Under the pieces are notes generated by a model. It did no database searches. It saw only the letters and a program-made list of their open reading frames with translations, and was not told the origin of the DNA. A stretch of DNA of 64,000 nucleotides from Terriglobus albidus (GTDB lineage: Bacteria > Acidobacteriota > Terriglobia > Terriglobales > Acidobacteriaceae): contig NZ_CP042806.1 in the NCBI RefSeq assembly GCF_008000815.1, positions 868,001 to 932,000 of the forward strand, read 5' to 3'. Within the stretch, counting starts at the first letter, position 1, and every line of letters starts with the position of its first letter. The position numbers were made by a program, and so were the translations under genes. Shown in pieces: positions 45,283-53,162 of the stretch.

Positions 45283-46524
45283 GTGTCCCGAGTTCGAGAG
45301 GCGACCGCCAAAAAACCACTCACCTGGATCCTGTTGTCCGCCGGCATCGGTATTGTTGCCGGCGCCGCATCGGCGCTTCTAATCGCAACCCTGAACTGGG
45401 CCAATACCACGCGTGAGCATCACCACTGGCTGCTGGCATTGCTGCCGCTCTCCGGCTTCGCCGTGGGCTGGGTGTACTGGCGTTATGGCGGCCGCGCCGC
45501 CGATGGCAATAACCTCCTGCTCGAAGAGATCCACGATCCCCAGGAGACCGTGCCGCTGCGTATGGCTCCGCTGGTACTGCTAGGCACCGTGTTGACGCAT
45601 CTCTTCGGCGGCAGCGCAGGCCGTGAAGGCACCGCAGTGCAGATGGGCGCATCGCTGGCGGAATGGCTTGCCGAACTGTTCACCGAACATCAGATGCGCC
45701 GGGCCGTGCTGATGGCCGGCGTCGCCGGCGGCTTCGGTGGCGTCTTTGGAACGCCATGGGCAGGCGCTGTCTTCGGTATCGAGGTGTTGGCCGTGGGCTG
45801 GGTAGGCTGGTCCTCTGTCCTCGAAGGAATAGGCCCGTGCCTTATCGCCTCCTTTGCGGGCGATCTCACCGTACGCCTGATCGGCGTGCATCACACGCAG
45901 TATCCCGTAGGCGCTCAGCCATCGCTCCAACCTATGAACTGGGTCTGGGCTGCACTTGCAGGCGCAGTCTTCGGTCTGATCGCCCGCATCTTCTCCACAC
46001 TCGAACATGGCCTGACGGACTGGTTCAGGCGTATGTTTGCCTATCCACCTCTGCGGCCGCTCGCAGGCGGAGTCCTGATTGCCTTGCTGATCTGGAGTCT
46101 GCACGCATGGCAGTTCGCCGGTCTGGGCATTCCGGGTATCGTAGCCTCCTTTGCTACACAGCAACCGTGGTGGGTGTGGGCTGCCAAACTTGGCCTGACC
46201 GCATTGACCCTGGGAGCGGGCTTCAAAGGCGGCGAGGTAACACCGCTCTTCTTCATCGGAGCGGCCGCCGGCAGCGCCATGGCCCCAGTCATTCCCCTCA
46301 GCACCGGCGTGCTTGCAGCCATGGGATTTGCCGCAGTCTTCGCGGCAGCCGCCAACACTCCGATTGCCGGCGTGATCATGGCGATGGAACTCTTCGGGCC
46401 ACGCACTGGTCTGCTCGCCGGAGCAGCCTGTGCCGTTGCTTATCTCTGTTCAGGCCCCGTCGGTATTTACTCCGCGCAGCAGCCGATGGAGATGCGATGG
46501 AAGCCTCGCTGGAGAAGTAGCTAG
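45283..46524 (+). CDS. CLC-family fluoride/proton antiporter (CLC-F type)
   Basis: A 413-aa membrane protein of the CLC fold. It has the gating-glutamate motif GREGT (residues 113-117, Glu115) rather than chloride-type GREGP, and GNNLL (75-79) where chloride CLCs have GSGIP; both are features of fluoride-exporting CLC-F proteins. A GGEVTPLFFIGAAAGS region represents the second selectivity loop. It exports toxic F- against H+. The start GTG at 45283 lies 5 bases after TAGGAG (45272-45277), which is inside the riboswitch expression platform. The TAG stop is provided by truncated TA-element 4. Confidence 0.92.
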   Translation: MSRVREATAKKPLTWILLSAGIGIVAGAASALLIATLNWANTTREHHHWLLALLPLSGFAVGWVYWRYGGRAADGNNLLLEEIHDPQETVPLRMAPLVLLGTVLTHLFGGSAGREGTAVQMGASLAEWLAELFTEHQMRRAVLMAGVAGGFGGVFGTPWAGAVFGIEVLAVGWVGWSSVLEGIGPCLIASFAGDLTVRLIGVHHTQYPVGAQPSLQPMNWVWAALAGAVFGLIARIFSTLEHGLTDWFRRMFAYPPLRPLAGGVLIALLIWSLHAWQFAGLGIPGIVASFATQQPWWVWAAKLGLTALTLGAGFKGGEVTPLFFIGAAAGSAMAPVIPLSTGVLAAMGFAAVFAAAANTPIAGVIMAMELFGPRTGLLAGAACAVAYLCSGPVGIYSAQQPMEMRWKPRWRSS

Positions 46525-46588
46525 AGCATTTTCCTGTAGGTGTAGTGCGCGGCTTGTGCATCTATAGGCGTTTTCCTCAATGAAAACT
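46522..46588. mobile_element. TA-element copy 4, right half missing
   Basis: The left end TA-GAGCATTTTCCTGT and internal GGCGTTTTCCTCAATGAAAAC are present; the right half is replaced by a CTATCGAGC-TTCG-CTCGATAG hairpin and D-repeat sequence up to about 46720. The TA forms the start of the CLC-F stop codon. Confidence 0.7.
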
Positions 46589-46756
46589 ATCGAGCTTCGC
46601 TCGATAGTTCGCCCCAGCGAATCGCATTCGCAGGGGATCCTGAATATCCCACCTATTGCGTATCGGGGTCCCGACGAACTTGTTCGTTGGGGTGATGAGC
46701 AATGGATGGGCACCCGGTGAATGGGGTGTCTCGACTATATCGATACACCTTAGCTC
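46589..46756. repeat. D-repeat cluster between CLC-F and the formate dehydrogenase-like gene
   Basis: A perfect ACTATCGAGC/GCTCGATAGT hairpin is followed by two imperfect arms CGCCCCAGCGAATCGCATTCG and CGACGAACTTGTTCGTTGGGG (the latter cut), ending in GGGCACCCGG. The genes on both sides are convergent, so transcription may end here. No T-tract terminator is obvious. Confidence 0.5.
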
Positions 46757-49700
46757 CTACGTAGTCGTCTTGATCTGAACCAGGCCGCTCCCCGGCAAGG
46801 TGTAGTCCAGCCGTGCCCACTTGCGCTCCACCTCGACACCTGGCTGCGGCGTACGGTGTCCATGACGGAAGTTTCCGGGCGGCAGTGGATTCGGGCCCTG
46901 TTCTCCAAGCTTGGTCAGGCTGACCGCAATCTCCTTGTACGCCGGCGTATGCGTCGCACGGTCCACATGAGGGCCGGTCAGACGGTTGACCGGTTGGTCG
47001 ATCGAGTTCAGCGGCATATAGAGCTCGCGTCCCTGAACGCGGCTGGTCACCACGACGGGTACTTTTGCCTTCCCGTAGGGACTACGCAGCTCCACCATCG
47101 TGCCGTCCGACAATCCATGTTCCGCAGCCAGCTCCGGCGAGACCTCCACGAAGTTTGTCGGCGTCAGTGCGCGGATTCCCTCCGACTGATACGTCATCGC
47201 TCCCTGCTCGAAGTGCTCCAGCAGGCGGCCGTTGTTCAGATGCAGGGTGAACTCGCCATTGCGCTGCTCCTCGCTCGGCTCAACCCAATTGACGGGATGA
47301 AAACGAGCCTTGCCATCGGGGAACGGAAAGCCATCCTTGAAGAGATACGGCGAATCGGTACCGTCCCTGGCCACCGGCCACTGCAACGACTTGTATCCCT
47401 CAAGCCGCTCGTAGCTGACGCCGGCAAAGAGCGGCGTCAACGCGGCAACCTCATCCATCACCTCTGATGGATGCTTATACTTCCACTTTCCTCCCATGCG
47501 GTTTGCGATGAGCTGGATGATCTCCCAGTCGGGTTTCGAAAATCCGAGCGGCTTCATCGCACGATACAGGCGCTGGATCCGGCGTTCGGTGTTGGTGAAC
47601 GTGCCTTCTTTCTCCAGCGAAGGGGATGCCGGCAATACCACATGCGCGAACTTCGCTGTCTCCGAAAGGGAGATATCCTGCACGATCAGAAAATCAACCT
47701 GCTTAAGCGCAACCGCGACATCATTCGCATTGGCATCGGAGGTGATGGTGTCCTCGCCCTTGAGGTAAAGACACTTCAACGTGCCCTCGTGAATGGCGCG
47801 GATCATCTCATGATTATCCAGACCATCCTGCACCGGCAGCGTGCACTGCCAGGCCGCTTCAAACTTGGCACGGACCTTTTCGTCGGCCACCTTCTGATAG
47901 CCGGAGTAGACGTTGGGTATGGACCCGAAGTCAGAGGCGCCCTGCACATTGTTGTGTCCACGCAACGGATAGGCGCCGGTAGCCGGACGCATGTAATTTC
48001 CGGTCAGGAGCAGCAGATTGGAGATCGCCGTCGAGGTATCGGACCCGCCACAGTGCTGTGTCACACCCATCGCCCACAGGATGCAGACCGTCTTTGATTG
48101 CGCAATCCAGTTAGCAACCTGGATCAGCGTGTCTCGTGAAATCCCGGTGCGCTCTTCAGCAAACTCCAGCGTGTACTGCGCCAGCGACTCACGCTGCGCA
48201 TCGAAGTTATCGACCCAACGATCGATGAACTCCTGCTTATGCCATCCCTGCTGCAGAATGTAATTGGCCACCGCGTTGAGCCAGATTGGATCGGTCGAAG
48301 GCTGCGGATGCAGGAAGAGATCCGCGCGCTCTGCCATCTCGTGCCGGCGAAGGTCCGCAACAATCACCTTCTGCCCGCGATGCTTCTGGCTCCGCTTGAT
48401 GCGTGTCGCCAGTACCGGATGCGACTCACAGGTGTTCGAACCGACGATGATGACAAGCTCAGCCTGCTCGATATCTGCGATCGAACCGGAGTCGCCGCCG
48501 TAACCAACCGTGCGATTCAGGCCCATGGTCGCCGGCGTCTGGCAGTAGCGCGAACAGTTGTCGATGTTGTTCGTGCCAATCACCTGGCGCGCCAGCTTCT
48601 GCATCAGGTAACTCTCTTCGTTGGTGCACTTCGACGATGCAATAAAAGCGAAGGCATCCGGTCCATGATTCTGTTTGATCTGCTTGAAACGCTGCTCGAT
48701 CAGGTCCAGCGCCTCTTTCCACGTAGTCTTGCGGAACTCGTTCGTCTTCTCGTCGCGGATCATGGGATGGCGGATCCGTTCCTTCGAGTTCACGAAGTCC
48801 CAGCTGAACTTGCCCTTCACACACGTCGAGATACCGTTTGCCGGGCCGTCTGCCGGCTCGATCTTCAGAATGTGACGTCCCTGTGTCCAGACATCGAAGC
48901 TGCAGCCGACACCGCAATAGGTACAGACGGTCTTCGTGCGCTTGTTCCGCAGATCGCGTACGGCAGCCTCTCCATTCGAGATCGCCATAATCGGCGGAAA
49001 GCCCGTCGCCGGCTCCACCGCCTTTACCGCGGCAATCATGCCATTGAGCACCGGCCGCGGAAGCGCCGTCAGATATCCCGCGCGTCCGAGCATGGACTTC
49101 TCCATCAGTGCATTGCACGGACACACCGTCACACAGTGTCCGCAGGAGACGCAGGACGAACCCGCAATCTGCGTTCCGCCGTCCCACAGAACCCGCGGAT
49201 GCTCCGATTCCCAATTGATGGTTAGCGTCTCGTTCACCTGCACGTTCTGACACGCCTCAACGCAGCGCCCGCAAAGGATGCACTGCGACGGATCGTAGCG
49301 ATAGAAGGGATTGGAGTGATCCTGCGGATAAGGTTTGGGTGTGAACGGCCGTTCCTGATGTTTCACATCCAGGTTCATCGCCGTGTTGTGCACCGTGCAG
49401 TTGTGGTTGGAGTTGTCGCAGACCGTGCAATAGAGATCGTGGTTCTTGAGGATACGGTCGAAGGCATCGCGTTGCGCTGCATCGGCTCTCGGAGAACGGG
49501 TGGCAACTTCCATACCCGGAGTGACCGGGGTTGCGCAGGCGCGCACCATCCTTCCATTGACCTCGACCATGCAGGTGTCACAGGTCTCGATCGGCCCCAT
49601 CGAGTGGTGATAGCAGACCTGCGCCAGCTTGCGATCAGGGAGCGCATGGTTGATGCGCTCCACCAGCAGCTCGCCTGTCGCGGCAAGAACCGGGGCACCG

Positions 49701-49822
49701 TCCAGTTGAATTGTGGTGTCGAGGGGCAGAACGGTTTCTGTATTCAGCAGGCGCTTGACTGACATATTCCCTTGGATGGCGGCAGTGTCGGGTTGGGTGG
49801 TTCCTTGCATCACGGGGCGCAT
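46757..49822 (-). CDS. Formate dehydrogenase alpha-like molybdo/tungsto-bis-MGD oxidoreductase
   Basis: A 1021-aa enzyme. NuoG-like N-terminus with a [2Fe-2S] set (CYHHSMGPIETCDTC, about 70-84), a His/Cys cluster segment (YCTVCDNSNHNC) and two [4Fe-4S] ferredoxin sets (CILCGRCVEAC and CVSCGHCVTVC). These precede the catalytic domain with its own [4Fe-4S] (CTYCGVGC) and a C-terminal molybdopterin domain. The metal ligand is Cys427 in NNIDNCSRYCQTPATMGL, not selenocysteine, and the next residue is Gln428 where classical formate dehydrogenases have His. It resembles the YjgC/YrhE branch. No beta, gamma or FdhD gene is adjacent, so its electron acceptor is unknown. Confidence 0.87.
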   Translation of the reverse strand: MRPVMQGTTQPDTAAIQGNMSVKRLLNTETVLPLDTTIQLDGAPVLAATGELLVERINHALPDRKLAQVCYHHSMGPIETCDTCMVEVNGRMVRACATPVTPGMEVATRSPRADAAQRDAFDRILKNHDLYCTVCDNSNHNCTVHNTAMNLDVKHQERPFTPKPYPQDHSNPFYRYDPSQCILCGRCVEACQNVQVNETLTINWESEHPRVLWDGGTQIAGSSCVSCGHCVTVCPCNALMEKSMLGRAGYLTALPRPVLNGMIAAVKAVEPATGFPPIMAISNGEAAVRDLRNKRTKTVCTYCGVGCSFDVWTQGRHILKIEPADGPANGISTCVKGKFSWDFVNSKERIRHPMIRDEKTNEFRKTTWKEALDLIEQRFKQIKQNHGPDAFAFIASSKCTNEESYLMQKLARQVIGTNNIDNCSRYCQTPATMGLNRTVGYGGDSGSIADIEQAELVIIVGSNTCESHPVLATRIKRSQKHRGQKVIVADLRRHEMAERADLFLHPQPSTDPIWLNAVANYILQQGWHKQEFIDRWVDNFDAQRESLAQYTLEFAEERTGISRDTLIQVANWIAQSKTVCILWAMGVTQHCGGSDTSTAISNLLLLTGNYMRPATGAYPLRGHNNVQGASDFGSIPNVYSGYQKVADEKVRAKFEAAWQCTLPVQDGLDNHEMIRAIHEGTLKCLYLKGEDTITSDANANDVAVALKQVDFLIVQDISLSETAKFAHVVLPASPSLEKEGTFTNTERRIQRLYRAMKPLGFSKPDWEIIQLIANRMGGKWKYKHPSEVMDEVAALTPLFAGVSYERLEGYKSLQWPVARDGTDSPYLFKDGFPFPDGKARFHPVNWVEPSEEQRNGEFTLHLNNGRLLEHFEQGAMTYQSEGIRALTPTNFVEVSPELAAEHGLSDGTMVELRSPYGKAKVPVVVTSRVQGRELYMPLNSIDQPVNRLTGPHVDRATHTPAYKEIAVSLTKLGEQGPNPLPPGNFRHGHRTPQPGVEVERKWARLDYTLPGSGLVQIKTTT

Positions 49823-49870
49823 AACGGGACCTCAGGCAGCCGGTACCATACGCTTCCTCCCTAACAACCA

Positions 49871-51172
49871 TCAATCACGTACCACATCAATGCCACGATG
49901 CTCCTCCAGCAGCTGCTCTGCCGCACGCATACCGCTACGGATCGCCGCATGGACCGTACCCCAATGGCCGGTCGTGTCTGTATGTTCTCCCGCAAAGAAG
50001 AGCGTTCCCTCAGCCGGCTCACTCATTCGACGGGAAGACTCCACTCCCCCGACGGAGACATAGCTGTACGCCCCGGTAGCACGGGGATCGTCATGCCAGT
50101 CATGGGTCCGGCAGTGCAGCAGTTGTGAGCGAATCTCTTCGACTGGACGCGAAAAGATCCTGGCAAGCTGCACACACGCAAGCTCTGCAAGGTTCGCTTC
50201 CGTCGATCCAGCCAGCTGCTGCGAGCGTGGACCGCCGACCCATCCGGTCAAAGTTCGAGCCGACGCCGGATGCGGCGTCCACCAAACCGGCGGCATCCCA
50301 TCAAAAGCGAAGAGAAAGCTTAGCTTCTCCAAATCCGCATCACTGGCCCAGAAGCGATCGCGAAATACGAGCGTGAAGCGGCGCGCCTGCCCCATGCAGA
50401 GACCCTGCGCATGCTGTAAGGCGGGGGGATGCGGAGAAAAGACAATACGTCCCGCCTGCAATACTCCCAGGGGGACCGCCACAATTGTGCACCGTGCGAG
50501 GAGGTGGACAGGGTGTCCGCCTTGCGACGCCTGGACACGGACCTGATGCCGGCTCCAAGTTACACTCTCGACCGTTGTATCCAGAGAAAGCTTCGCTCCT
50601 GCGGCCTGAGCGCGGGCGAGCTGGTGCTGCGGCAACAGATCGTACCCGGCGCGCACCCGGAAGGCTCGGTCGCCTTCGATCTCCCCTTCGGCTTTCTGCT
50701 GGATCCCCAGCGCTGCAACCGAGATCTTATGGTGATCGGCAGCATTGAAGCCTTCTACAAAATTGATGAGATGCCGCCGTGTCGCATCGTCGAGCTCAGG
50801 ATGCTGCTCAAGGAATGCCGCAAACGAAAGATCCGGTTTTCGCCAGTCTTCACACTGTTCCAGAAAGGCAAAACCTTCGCCGGCCTCATCGCTTTTGCGA
50901 AGATGGTTATCTTCGAAGCTGTAGTTATCGCCGTCGATCTCGTAGGTCTCGAGGCCGGCCTCCTCGATCAACTGCCAAAGCTCGGGCGGTTTGCCGTGGA
51001 CAAACTCCGCTCCCAGCTCGACGACTTCGTCGCCTTCGCGCACCGTCAGCATACGGCCGCCGACACGCGACGCAGCCTCCAGCAACGTGACTTGCACGCC
51101 GGCCTCGGCCAGGGCGCGGGCCGCGGTAAGCCCAGCCATTCCGGCGCCCAGAATCAGGACGTCAGTTTCCAT
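49871..51172 (-). CDS. FAD-dependent amine oxidase (flavin monoamine oxidase family)
   Basis: About 433 aa from METDVLILGAGMAGLTAARAL; the GxGxxG dinucleotide-binding motif sits directly at the N-terminus. LEAASRVGGRMLT follows (about 34-46), and ELGAEFVHG, and the C-terminal FAD contact FFAGEHTDTTGHWGTVHAA (19 residues, about 400). It oxidises primary or polyamines (or an amino acid) to the aldehyde plus ammonia and H2O2. An upstream ATG at 51235 would overlap the pectate lyase gene by 40 bases; the start at 51172 is preferred though its ribosome site is weak. It lies 48 bases before the formate-dehydrogenase-like gene. Confidence 0.85.
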   Translation of the reverse strand: METDVLILGAGMAGLTAARALAEAGVQVTLLEAASRVGGRMLTVREGDEVVELGAEFVHGKPPELWQLIEEAGLETYEIDGDNYSFEDNHLRKSDEAGEGFAFLEQCEDWRKPDLSFAAFLEQHPELDDATRRHLINFVEGFNAADHHKISVAALGIQQKAEGEIEGDRAFRVRAGYDLLPQHQLARAQAAGAKLSLDTTVESVTWSRHQVRVQASQGGHPVHLLARCTIVAVPLGVLQAGRIVFSPHPPALQHAQGLCMGQARRFTLVFRDRFWASDADLEKLSFLFAFDGMPPVWWTPHPASARTLTGWVGGPRSQQLAGSTEANLAELACVQLARIFSRPVEEIRSQLLHCRTHDWHDDPRATGAYSYVSVGGVESSRRMSEPAEGTLFFAGEHTDTTGHWGTVHAAIRSGMRAAEQLLEEHRGIDVVRD

Positions 51173-51195
51173 AGTTTCTGGATGTTGCGTTTCGC

Positions 51196-52509
51196 CTAGT
51201 GGTTTGCCTGCGGCAGCGGGTGCTTTTGCTTCCATGATGCAAAGGCTACCAGTGTCTGGTTGGCGGCGGTGTTGTACCAGCCATATCCATTGCGGCGCTC
51301 CTCGGAGATTTCGAGCAGCTCATCGTGGATGGTACGGTCTCGATCACCAAAGATCGGCTTCTCCCCATTCGGAGGCAAGCCGAGGGAGTAGTAGCGCGAC
51401 CACACCGGCGGTGCCCCAGCCTTCTCAAAGAGACGGCGGCCACCGGGAGTCTCCTTCCCGCCGGTATAGATGTAGCCATAGATCGCGTGCTGCTGGAACC
51501 ACGCAGCGGCAGCATAGACAGAACGAACCACCGCGGGCGAAGGTGATGGCAGGGTCATCAGATAGTTCATCAGCGATGCCGACTCCGAGCTCGACAGCGA
51601 GATCATCTCGTAGTTGCGTGCACCCGCCGGTGCCAGCGTCAACGCATCGACCTGCTGCGGCCAGATGGTGAGCCGATCGCCGATCGTTACCTGCGACTTC
51701 AGGATGCACTCCAATCCATGCGCAATCGCCTGCGCTGCCTGCCGCCTGAGCACGGCGGGAAGGAAGCTGTAGTTCGGATCGGTTACGGCGAGGTTCAACG
51801 TCTCGATGGCGTTGATCATCGCGTTGTCGTTGAAGGTAATGGCATCGTGATATCCACCCTCCAGCGGCCAGACCTGCGGCCAACCGCCATTCGGATATTG
51901 CGCACTCAGGATGTAACGGATGCCGCGCTCGATCACCTGCTGATAGCGCGTGCGGTCCGCAGCCGATGCATGTGGCACGACCAGGGCGAGAAAGCGGATC
52001 TGGGTGGTAGTGGCGTCGTTGTCCAGCGTGCCGACATAGTTCCACGTCGGCTCCATCGGCCTGTCCGCATCATCGGGAGCGAGATGCTGCGAAGTGTTGT
52101 CGGGCGCGTAGTCTTCGCCCGGCTGGCGGTGGTGTTTATCGATCTCGATGTTCTTGCTCCATCCACCGGCGGGAGTCTGAAAGCTGATGATGTTCTCGGC
52201 AGTGGTATGCGCCTCAGCCGAGCCGTAGAAACCTGACTCACGATTCAACGGCATGGAGTTTGCGCCATGGCCCGCCTTGGAGTGAATCGACTCCGTCCGT
52301 CCCGCCGCCTTTAACTCCGCGGCCAGGGCAGCCTTATCGGCCAGGCGCTGTTTCTGCGAACGGGTGAGATAGTCCAGCCATGCTGGCTGCTCCGCGGCGG
52401 GAAGCGTATGGATACGCGCCTCCGTCAGAGGTTCGGCAGGCTGCATATGGCCAAGCACAGCAGCATGAAGCGTGGCAGCGAAGGCGGGGGCGAGCAGAAG
52501 GCGGCGCAT
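51196..52509 (-). CDS. Secreted pectate lyase (PL10-type)
   Basis: A 437-aa protein starting MRRLLLAPAFAATLHAAVLG with a signal peptide. The (alpha/alpha)-toroid pectate lyase core has FQTPAGGWSKNIEID, DNDATTTQIRFLA, SAQYPNGGWPQVWPLEGGYH (20 residues), ITFNDNAM and a late region GRRLFEKAGAPPVWSRYYSL, all typical of PelA/Pel-15E family 10 lyases. It cleaves polygalacturonate by beta-elimination, consistent with plant-litter feeding. The long ORF upstream to 52587 lacks a signal at its start. A perfect 16-bp palindrome lies 85 bases upstream. Confidence 0.9.
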   Translation of the reverse strand: MRRLLLAPAFAATLHAAVLGHMQPAEPLTEARIHTLPAAEQPAWLDYLTRSQKQRLADKAALAAELKAAGRTESIHSKAGHGANSMPLNRESGFYGSAEAHTTAENIISFQTPAGGWSKNIEIDKHHRQPGEDYAPDNTSQHLAPDDADRPMEPTWNYVGTLDNDATTTQIRFLALVVPHASAADRTRYQQVIERGIRYILSAQYPNGGWPQVWPLEGGYHDAITFNDNAMINAIETLNLAVTDPNYSFLPAVLRRQAAQAIAHGLECILKSQVTIGDRLTIWPQQVDALTLAPAGARNYEMISLSSSESASLMNYLMTLPSPSPAVVRSVYAAAAWFQQHAIYGYIYTGGKETPGGRRLFEKAGAPPVWSRYYSLGLPPNGEKPIFGDRDRTIHDELLEISEERRNGYGWYNTAANQTLVAFASWKQKHPLPQANH

Positions 52510-52593
52510 GATGTGATGGAGGGCTACATCGGGAAAGACACGTGAACACCGCGCGCGGTTGCGGAGGAAAAAGTTAACACACAGCAAGAGACG

Positions 52594-52609
52594 TTAGTGT
52601 CGACACTAA
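52594..52609. promoter_or_regulatory. Perfect 16-bp palindrome upstream of the pectate lyase gene (candidate operator)
   Basis: TTAGTGTCGACACTAA is fully self-complementary and lies 85 bp before the pectate lyase ATG, with a central CG step like LacI- or GntR-type operators. It has no loop, so it is a DNA site rather than an RNA hairpin. No regulator gene is adjacent. Confidence 0.45.
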
Positions 52610-52619
52610 GATCGCTTTT

Positions 52620-52670
<51 letters not shown>

Positions 52671-52680
52671 TCTTTCGTCT

Positions 52681-52912
52681 TGCTTAAGGGCACGGCTTCA
52701 CAGGCTGCGGAAAAACTCGATTTTCGAGAAGCGCAAAAAAAACGATCGCGTCAGAATGACCTATAAGCGATCCGGGGACATTGGGTGATGATTTTCTATC
52801 CCCAAATTTGACCCGATTATCCCCTCATATAGAGTTTTTCCGCAGCCTGTTCAGCCGTGCCGAAAAACTTCAAGAGTGATCGCGGCTTTAGCCGCTGAGG
52901 TACCGTGTGACA
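52681..52912. repeat. K-repeat copy 3, split by a 149-bp insertion
   Basis: The left part TGCTTAAGGGCACGGCTTCA ends at 52700. The right part resumes TTCAGCCGTGCC at 52850 and continues through GCGGCTTTAGCCGCTGAGG. Removing the insertion and one TTCA restores the palindrome GGCACGGCTTCAGCCGTGCC. Confidence 0.8.
52701..52849. mobile_element. Non-autonomous 149-bp element with 18-bp perfect inverted ends
   Basis: It begins CAGGCTGCGGAAAAACTC (52701-52718) and ends with the exact reverse complement (52832-52849). A 4-bp direct duplication TTCA flanks it (52697-52700, 52850-52853). The inner 113 bp code for nothing. It is probably the deleted remains of an IS whose transposase is elsewhere. Confidence 0.88.
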
Positions 52913-52918
52913 GCGATG

Positions 52919-53107
52919 CCCTCAGGGGCTAAAGCCCCGCAGTAATGGCTCGTCTGACGGCACGGCTGAAGCCGTGCCCTTAAGCAAAACCCTGGTACAG
53001 ACCGGGCAGATGGGTAACAGATTAGACCGGGGAGATAGGTAACACATTCGCGAGGTCGAGCGTCGTCTGATGGCGCGGCTGAAGCCGTGCCCTTAAGCAA
53101 AACCCTG
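52919..53107. repeat. Inverted K-repeat copies 4 and 5 around a tandem 21-bp direct repeat
   Basis: K-repeat copy 4 (52919-52992) and a partial copy 5 (53066-53107) run in the opposite orientation, both ending in GCCCTTAAGCAAAACCCTG. Between them are two near-identical units, AGACCGGGCAGATGGGTAACA (52999-53019) and AGACCGGGGAGATAGGTAACA (53024-53044), 19 of 21 positions equal. The tandem pair resembles a solo end of an insertion sequence. No gene lies in the 52510-53162 gap. Confidence 0.6.
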
Positions 53108-53162
53108 ACGAAACAATCACGCCATTCACGTATCGTCCTAATCCCACATACGAATTGTTCTA

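Noticed and set aside
46757-49822. Selenocysteine in the formate dehydrogenase-like protein
   Set aside because: The metal-ligand codon is a normal Cys codon in a continuous frame; no in-frame TGA with a following SECIS-like hairpin is needed.
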